Shown here: positions 58,971 to 64,000 of the stretch, piece after piece
How the letters are laid out: every line of letters starts with the position of its first letter
Position numbering within the stretch: position 1 is the first letter of the stretch
NCBI GenBank assembly: GCA_039028975.1
Contig: JBCCHB010000018.1
Coordinates: 1 to 64,000 of the forward strand
DNA: 64,000 nucleotides
Reading direction: 5' to 3'
Origin: JAHBNG01 sp039028975
GTDB lineage: Bacteria > Chloroflexota > Anaerolineae > Caldilineales > Caldilineaceae
Translations under genes and position numbers: made by a program
Notes under the pieces: model-generated
The model's database searches: none
The model's input: the letters and a program-made list of their open reading frames with translations, nothing else
Told to the model about the DNA's origin: nothing

Positions 58971-60731
58971 ATGTACCACCACTCCCCACCAATTGTCGTT
59001 ACCGAGACCATGCCCCCTCCCCATTGGGCACTTCTACAACGTACCGTTTTGGATGCCCAAACGACCGCTTGTGAAGCCTTCTTTGACCACTACTTTGACG
59101 AGCGGGGTTATCTTCTCTGTGTTCCTCGATGGGGTGGTGATGATGGCCCTGATGACGCAGCAGAGAATCTACTCAACTGGACCATGCTCCATGCATTGGG
59201 CGCGCCTGATGTCGTACTCACCATGTACAAGAAGGGGTGGGAAGGTCACCTGCGACAATACACAGAGGCCAAAACTGTCGAGGTAGAATTGGGGCGTGAC
59301 GGCATGTACTACAAAGAATTTCCGGTTATGTTCGACTGGTTTCACAATGGTGAGGGCTACTCAGCCTTCTTCCTTCAAGGCTTGTCGGATCCGAATAATC
59401 GCCCCTTCCAGATTCGCTCCCGGCGCTTTGCTGGCTTTTATATGAATGAAGATCCCCAGGCACCCAACTACGATCCAGAGCATAAGATTATCCGCAGCTG
59501 CTTTAATGGCAGCCGAGGACCGTTGTTGCGTAAAGCCACTGGCTTAGACTGGGCTGGTGACCCTATTGAGATCGAAGGGCGTTTCCGTCTTGGTCACGGC
59601 GAACGCTCCTATGACGAGATGGTGGCCCACTTCAAAGATTACAACGATGTGGTGGGTGACAACCCCATGAACTTAAGTACCACTGTGTTGGCCCTCAACG
59701 CCTACATGCTTGACCACGAAGACAAGTACCGCAACTGGGCCATAGAATACATAGATGCCTGGGTAAAGCGCACTGAAGCCAACGGCGGCATTATTCCCAC
59801 CAACATCGGGTTGGATGGCACCATCGGTGGTGAATGTGGTGGCCGTTGGTATGGCGGCATCTATGGTTGGGGCTTCACTGTGACAGTTCCCCAGACAGGA
59901 GAACTGGCCCATCGGACCTACTCTCATACCCGGGCCATCAACGGATTTGGTGTGGGCTTGCTCTTGACCGGTAATCAGCGCTATGTGGATACGTGGCGGG
60001 GCGTGCTTGATTACATCAACGCCAATTCCCGAGAGATCGATGGCCAGACCATGTGGCCCAATGCCTATGGCGACTACTTTGGCGAAGAAGATTGGTATGA
60101 CTGGAAGCCTCATCCCTTTGAATCAGGGGCCAAAGAGGTCTGGTATTGGTCTATGAACCAAGACGACGCAAATCGGCTAGCCCACGATCCTTGGGTTCAA
60201 TATCTAGCCGGAAAGAATGCAGAGTATCCTGTAATGGCGCTGGAAGAGACCTTGGAGCGAGTCCGTACCGATATGGCTGCCGTCCACGCAGATACCTGTT
60301 CACCTGATACTCGCCTCTCTGATGACATGAACCATATCAACCCTGCCAAAACCGAGACACTGACCCAACTGATGCTCGGCGGTTTGCCCACTGGCCGGGT
60401 CGGTTCGCCCCTCTACTGTCGAGTTCGCTACTTTGATCCAGTACAACGGCGGGCCGGGATTCCCGAGGATGTAGCCGCCTTGGTTGAAGGCATGACGGAC
60501 GATGAGACCACATTAACCCTAGTCAACATCAATCAGGTTGAACCGCGCACGGTAGTGGTTCAAGGCGGTGGATACGCTGAACATCAGATTGAGAGCGTTA
60601 CTGTTGGTGAGCAGGTCCAGGAGGTCAATAGCACATCTTTTACTGTTCAGCTTGACCCTGGTGCTGGCGCAACCCTGAGCTTGAAGATGAAACGGTATGT
60701 CAACCAGCCAACCTTCAATTTCCCGTTTTAG
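58971..60731 (+). CDS. conserved protein of unknown function, possible glycan-active (alpha/alpha) fold
   Basis: A 586-residue protein without a signal peptide or membrane segment. It is rich in Trp, Tyr, Gly and acidic residues and has recurring helix-pair patterns (EDKYRNWAIEYIDAWVKRTE, THRTRAING-like SHTRAINGFGVGLLLTGNQRY, WRGVLDYINAN). These suggest an (alpha/alpha)6 barrel of the kind found in glycoside hydrolases and lyases. The segment YLLCVPRWGGDDGPDDAAENL near residue 49 could be part of an acidic active site. I do not recognise a named family, so the function is left open. A GAAGGAG site fixes the ATG at 58971. Likely a single-gene unit; element A copy 10 follows the stop by 11 bp. 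Confidence 0.75.
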   Translation: MYHHSPPIVVTETMPPPHWALLQRTVLDAQTTACEAFFDHYFDERGYLLCVPRWGGDDGPDDAAENLLNWTMLHALGAPDVVLTMYKKGWEGHLRQYTEAKTVEVELGRDGMYYKEFPVMFDWFHNGEGYSAFFLQGLSDPNNRPFQIRSRRFAGFYMNEDPQAPNYDPEHKIIRSCFNGSRGPLLRKATGLDWAGDPIEIEGRFRLGHGERSYDEMVAHFKDYNDVVGDNPMNLSTTVLALNAYMLDHEDKYRNWAIEYIDAWVKRTEANGGIIPTNIGLDGTIGGECGGRWYGGIYGWGFTVTVPQTGELAHRTYSHTRAINGFGVGLLLTGNQRYVDTWRGVLDYINANSREIDGQTMWPNAYGDYFGEEDWYDWKPHPFESGAKEVWYWSMNQDDANRLAHDPWVQYLAGKNAEYPVMALEETLERVRTDMAAVHADTCSPDTRLSDDMNHINPAKTETLTQLMLGGLPTGRVGSPLYCRVRYFDPVQRRAGIPEDVAALVEGMTDDETTLTLVNINQVEPRTVVVQGGGYAEHQIESVTVGEQVQEVNSTSFTVQLDPGAGATLSLKMKRYVNQPTFNFPF

Positions 60732-60742
60732 GAACGGGGAAC

Positions 60743-60827
60743 TATACTGCGGTCGCTTTGAAAACCGGAGTTTTCCGCAGCCTCTACAGGAGAGACCAAA
60801 CTCGGGTTTCAAACGGAGCTGAGTATA
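60743..60827 (-). repeat. element A copy 10 (85 bp)
   Basis: Starts TATACTGCGGTCGCTTTG and ends TTTCAAACGGAGCTGAGTATA in two recognisable halves, 85 bp. The inner arms CCGGAGTTT and AAACTCGGG pair imperfectly. It separates the rightward unknown gene from the leftward ATPase gene. Confidence 0.85.
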
Positions 60828-60885
60828 AATTACTTCGACATTTGATAGCGCTACACCTGATTGAAACGCGCCGGGTAGTCACGAC

Positions 60886-62310
60886 TCATGTCTTAACGAC
60901 GTCCTTTGGCATAAAGAGATGGATGGTACGCTCTTGCTTTGCCAAATCCTCAACACCTGGAGCTACGTTTCGGGCATAGATCACGTGGTGAACGTCCCAA
61001 TGGCTATCCGTTCCCAAGAGCCATTGAAAACCTCGTTCAATTAATCGGTCGAGATCTTTTTGGGAAAATGCCTCATGTCGCCAGCGGGCCTCACCAAAGA
61101 TGACGACTTTATTGGTTCGATCAACACCTACAGCGTCAATTTGGGCCTTAGCATTCCACCAGGTACCGCATTCAGAAACAGTTGGCAGGTTGCCTCGGTC
61201 GGCATGATCAAGCAGGTGCCACTGGGCGATCTGTTCCCAAATAGGTGCCACGATCTGGGACATATCCAGTCGAATTTGGTGCCAGAGGGCTTCCTGTGCA
61301 TGGCCAATCTCAAGTTCAGCTTGCCGAGGCCCAACATAACGCTGCCAAAAGCGTAAAAAGGGATCCTGAAGGTGGTACCGCGCCCACCTCTTTTGTGTGG
61401 TCGGTGAGCGCTCCAAAGGCTGGCGGGCAGTGACTAACTCCAGTTCCTGAAGTACTTGTAAATAGTGGTTCATATTTTTGCCCTCAAGCCCGGCCGATTG
61501 TCCAATGGCGCTCGGTGTATGCGCGCCTTGAGCAATGGCACGTAGGATGCGCATATACAGAGGGACGTCCATGCCACGCATATCCAAATGAAGCTGAAGA
61601 GGTACTTCGTTAAAGAGAGAGCCTGTTGGTTCTAGAATAGTATTTCGCACATTGGTTAGCAGATCTCTTTCTGGATCAACAGAGATTAGGTTATAGGGTA
61701 TGCCGCCAAGAATCCCATAGGTTTCGATGAGGGCATTCGCATCATAGGCAGGAAAAAAGGCCGACAGATCAGCAACCGTCAAAGGCTTTAACTTATAGGG
61801 CCAAGTGTACCTCAGATAGAGTGGGGCATCGTGGGCCAATATCTGCTGATCCATTACGCTAAGGAGAGAGCCTGTCAGTATAAGAAAGATGTTCGTATGC
61901 TGTAACTCCATATCCCAGACCATCTGCAAGTATGATGCAATAGGTGGATAGGCAGCGACAATGCGAGGAAACTCATCAATGACGATAACAAGCCTGTCTT
62001 GTCTTGTTTCGCTAATTTGCCGAGCAGCTTCTGTCAAAGCACGCAAAGCACTTTCCCAATTTGGGTAGGAGAATGTGGAATCGGGGGTGCGACCAGCAGC
62101 TTCTTCAATTTGAAGTGAGAATCGCTGTAGCAACGTCGCACTATCGTCTCGGGTAGCAAAGAAAAATAGATGGGGCTTGCCCTGAACCCAATGATAGACT
62201 AAGCTTGTCTTGCCTACCCGTCTACGCCCATAGAGCACAACCAATTCTGCTCGCCTATTAGCATGACGTGTATCCAAATAGTGTAACTCTCGCTTACGGT
62301 TAAGGAGCAT
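60886..62310 (-). CDS. AAA-type ATPase with DUF234 C-terminal domain
   Basis: A 474-residue protein of the archaeal-ATPase-like STAND/AAA group. Walker A is GRRRVGKTSLV near residue 28 (Lys34), Walker B RLVIVIDEFPRI near 105, and a LTGSLLSVM sensor-like segment lies near 146. A winged-helix-like middle (PSAIGQSAGLEGKNMNHYLQVL) leads to the DUF234 domain, a nuclease-like fold with FLRFWQRYV near 318 and IFGEARWRHEAFSQKDLDRL near 425. Such proteins occur in many copies in archaea and some bacteria. A role in mobile DNA or stress is often suspected and not proven. Start: ATG at 62310. Confidence 0.88.
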   Translation of the reverse strand: MLLNRKRELHYLDTRHANRRAELVVLYGRRRVGKTSLVYHWVQGKPHLFFFATRDDSATLLQRFSLQIEEAAGRTPDSTFSYPNWESALRALTEAARQISETRQDRLVIVIDEFPRIVAAYPPIASYLQMVWDMELQHTNIFLILTGSLLSVMDQQILAHDAPLYLRYTWPYKLKPLTVADLSAFFPAYDANALIETYGILGGIPYNLISVDPERDLLTNVRNTILEPTGSLFNEVPLQLHLDMRGMDVPLYMRILRAIAQGAHTPSAIGQSAGLEGKNMNHYLQVLQELELVTARQPLERSPTTQKRWARYHLQDPFLRFWQRYVGPRQAELEIGHAQEALWHQIRLDMSQIVAPIWEQIAQWHLLDHADRGNLPTVSECGTWWNAKAQIDAVGVDRTNKVVIFGEARWRHEAFSQKDLDRLIERGFQWLLGTDSHWDVHHVIYARNVAPGVEDLAKQERTIHLFMPKDVVKT

Positions 62311-62713
62311 AAATTTTCCCTACGTGTAGTCTGAATGCAGTTTGTGAAAAAGCTCATTTCAAATGCGTGTTTGTTAGAATAGCATTCAGATTTAGTCATT
62401 AGCAGAGTGTATTATACAATGTATAGAATCAATGAACGAAAAGCTATAAGGCCAACCCCGTATACTTTGCCAGAAAAGTCGTACTTCGATTTTTGTTCAA
62501 TCTATACTGTGGAGAATTCTGAGTGGGAAGGAGATCCCCGTCTTCACGAGGACAGGTCTCATCTTCATAGGGACAAGCTTCCCGTCTGCACGGGAACAAA
62601 TTTTTCTGGCAACCTATATGTATGGGAAAGAGGCGTAGTGATTCCGGTCTATACTGTGCTTATGGCCATCTGTCCCAAGGCTAAGTATACCCGGGTTAGG
62701 AATTAGGCAACTC
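62311..62713. other. 403-bp divergent spacer with element B
   Basis: Contains element B copy 9 and promoters for the ATPase and oxidoreductase genes; none is clear. A short inverted repeat CTGAATGC/GCATTCAG (62331-62389) is upstream of the ATPase gene. Confidence 0.5.
62461..62618 (+). repeat. element B copy 9 (158 bp, three inner modules)
   Basis: TATACTTTGCCAGAAAAG to TTTTTCTGGCAACCTATA, the longest copy. Three inner modules follow one another: CCCCGTCTTCACGAGGAC, ATCTTCATAGGGACAAG and CCCGTCTGCACGGGAAC, each on a 22-bp step. Confidence 0.85.
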
Positions 62714-64000
62714 ATGCAATTTGGCATCTTCTACGAACATCAAATTCCCAGGCCATGGAATGAAGGCGACGAACATCAGCTTCTCCAAGACGCCCTAGAC
62801 CAAGTCGAATTGGCAGATCAGATCGGCATCGACTACGTATGGGAAGTAGAGCATCACTTTCTAGAGGAGTATTCTCACAGCTCCGCCCCTGAGGTCTTTT
62901 TGGCCGCATGTAGCCAGCGAACCCAGCGGATTAAACTGGGCCACGGCATTGTGCTTATGCCACCAGGATACAACCATCCAGCTCGAGTGGCCGAACGCAT
63001 TGCAACCCTGGATTTAGTCAGCAATGGTCGGGTTCAGTGGGGCACGGGTAAGTCCAGCTCAAGGATCGAACTAGAAGGATTTGGCATCGACCCCCAACAG
63101 CGCCACGAAATGTGGTTGGAGACGGTCCACGAGACAGCCAAGATGATGTGCAGCTCTCCCTATCCGGGATACGAAGGAGAATTTTTCTCCATGCCCATGC
63201 GCAATGTGGTCCCCAAACCTATGCAGAAACCCCATCCACCACTGTGGGTAGCCTGTAGCAATCGAGAGACCATCAAAGAATCAGCCCGCCTCGGCATGGG
63301 CGCACTCTGCTTTGCCTTTTTAGATGGTGATGAGGCTAGGCAGTGGGTCAATGAATATTACACCACCTTTAAGAATGAGTGTCAGCCCATTGGCCAAGCC
63401 GTCAACCCCAACATTGCTATGGTGGCTAGCTTTATGTGCCATGAAGATAGCCAATTAGCGGTAGACCGTGGGTTAGAGGGCTTCCAATTCTTTGGCTACG
63501 CGCTGAGCCATTACTACATCACCGGTACCCATGAACCGGGCCGCTTCGACATTTGGGAAGATTTCCAGCAGAACCGTCCACCCCAACGGGAGCCAGTTGG
63601 TTGTATCGGTAATCCGGCTCAGGTACGCGCCCATTTGGCCATGTTAGAAGAGGCTGGCGTCGATCAGGTGATCTTTGTACAGCAGGCTGGCAACAACCGG
63701 CAAGAGCACATCCTCGAATCGCTGCGCATCTTTGGCGAGCAGATCCTCCCCGAATTCAAGGAGCGGGACCCAGCCTATCTAAACCGTAAGGCGGAAGAAC
63801 TGGCTCCTCATATCGAACGTGCGACATCACAGATTGCCCCCTCGCCTGAACCTGATGAGGTTGGATCCGTGGATTCCTATCCCGTATTGGCTCAGAAAAT
63901 GACCACCGAGGCGGGTGCAAATTCTGAAAACGATAGGGATCCTCACAGTGGACCCTCCCAGGCTGGAGATTCGGTGACAGAAGAATCCCAATCTATCGAA
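62714..64000 (+). CDS. LLM class flavin-dependent oxidoreductase (luciferase-like), 3' end outside window
   Basis: A bacterial-luciferase-fold monooxygenase that uses F420 or FMNH2, here at least 429 residues and still open at the window end. It starts MQFGIFYEHQIPRPW from the ATG at 62714. Family landmarks include EVEHHFLEEYSHSSAP near residue 46, GHGIVLMPPGYNHPARVAERIATL near 77 (the fold's cofactor strand, shown as GHGIVLMPP and NHPARVAERIATLD), VSNGRVQWGTG near 106 and PPLWVACSNRETI near 177. After about residue 360 the sequence becomes acidic and Ser/Pro-rich, an unusual tail. No clear ribosome site. Substrate unknown. Confidence 0.88.
   Translation, partial: MQFGIFYEHQIPRPWNEGDEHQLLQDALDQVELADQIGIDYVWEVEHHFLEEYSHSSAPEVFLAACSQRTQRIKLGHGIVLMPPGYNHPARVAERIATLDLVSNGRVQWGTGKSSSRIELEGFGIDPQQRHEMWLETVHETAKMMCSSPYPGYEGEFFSMPMRNVVPKPMQKPHPPLWVACSNRETIKESARLGMGALCFAFLDGDEARQWVNEYYTTFKNECQPIGQAVNPNIAMVASFMCHEDSQLAVDRGLEGFQFFGYALSHYYITGTHEPGRFDIWEDFQQNRPPQREPVGCIGNPAQVRAHLAMLEEAGVDQVIFVQQAGNNRQEHILESLRIFGEQILPEFKERDPAYLNRKAEELAPHIERATSQIAPSPEPDEVGSVDSYPVLAQKMTTEAGANSENDRDPHSGPSQAGDSVTEESQSIE

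Overview
The window reads as a chromosomal segment of a bacterium of the phylum Chloroflexota, probably close to Anaerolineae/Caldilineae. This is inference from gene content and style: a gap-pgk-hypothetical-tpi block, HflK/HflC, PD40/TolB proteins with Ala/Thr-rich stalks, Pro/Thr linkers of the PTPTPT type, and moderate GC. No rRNA, tRNA or CRISPR array was recognised. About 46 protein genes were found, most of them intact.

Layout. 214-4337 (minus): a tightly packed operon for a cobalt-type nitrile hydratase (beta, alpha, His-tailed accessory protein), followed by an acetyltransferase, an Ldh-family dehydrogenase and a metallophosphoesterase. 4381-7575: an ACT-domain protein, a GPH-type sugar symporter and a nucleotidyltransferase. 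8654-12145: central glycolysis (gap, pgk, tpiA), then an enolase-superfamily enzyme. 13485-15625 (minus): DUF4956, VTC-domain and pentapeptide-repeat proteins. 16089-17402: murA with the fosfomycin-target Cys replaced by Asp. 18070-21669: a membrane protein, gyrB and a family-4-like uracil-DNA glycosylase. 21790-28315: a TetR regulator and menaquinone genes menF-menC-menD-menE. 28318-30198: gene debris, a Nudix protein and a RelE/Phd-type toxin-antitoxin pair. 30490-33845: a PhyH dioxygenase fused to HEAT repeats, and a PD40 propeller protein. 34575-40640: a 2021-residue secreted multi-enzyme cellulase. 41350-43482: a secreted subtilase-like protease. 44128-50465: hflC/hflK, typA, an atypical response regulator and an HNH nuclease. 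50910-58627: a C39-type peptidase with TPR, murJ, a GT4, and a GT4-WcaJ fusion, forming a cell-envelope/polysaccharide block. 58971-64000: a conserved protein of unknown function, a DUF234-type ATPase and the start of a luciferase-like oxidoreductase.

Two features stand out. First, the giant protein combines an AA10 copper monooxygenase (LPMO), CBM2, GH9, CBM3, CBM2 and GH48 in one secreted chain. It therefore joins oxidative, endo-acting and exo-acting cellulose attack, like a Caldicellulosiruptor CelA with an LPMO added at its N-terminus. Second, the window is seeded with two families of small palindromic, transposase-less elements ending in TATA. Family A is 85 bp. Family B is 93 bp plus zero to three steps of about 22 bp. 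One A copy lies in frame inside menC. One B copy supplies the 3' end and stop codon of menC and a ribosome-binding site for menD. Another B copy supplies the stop codon of the PhyH-HEAT gene. These elements are reshaping genes, not only filling spacers. Two further repeat types (a REP-like palindrome C and a terminator-like hairpin D) also recur.
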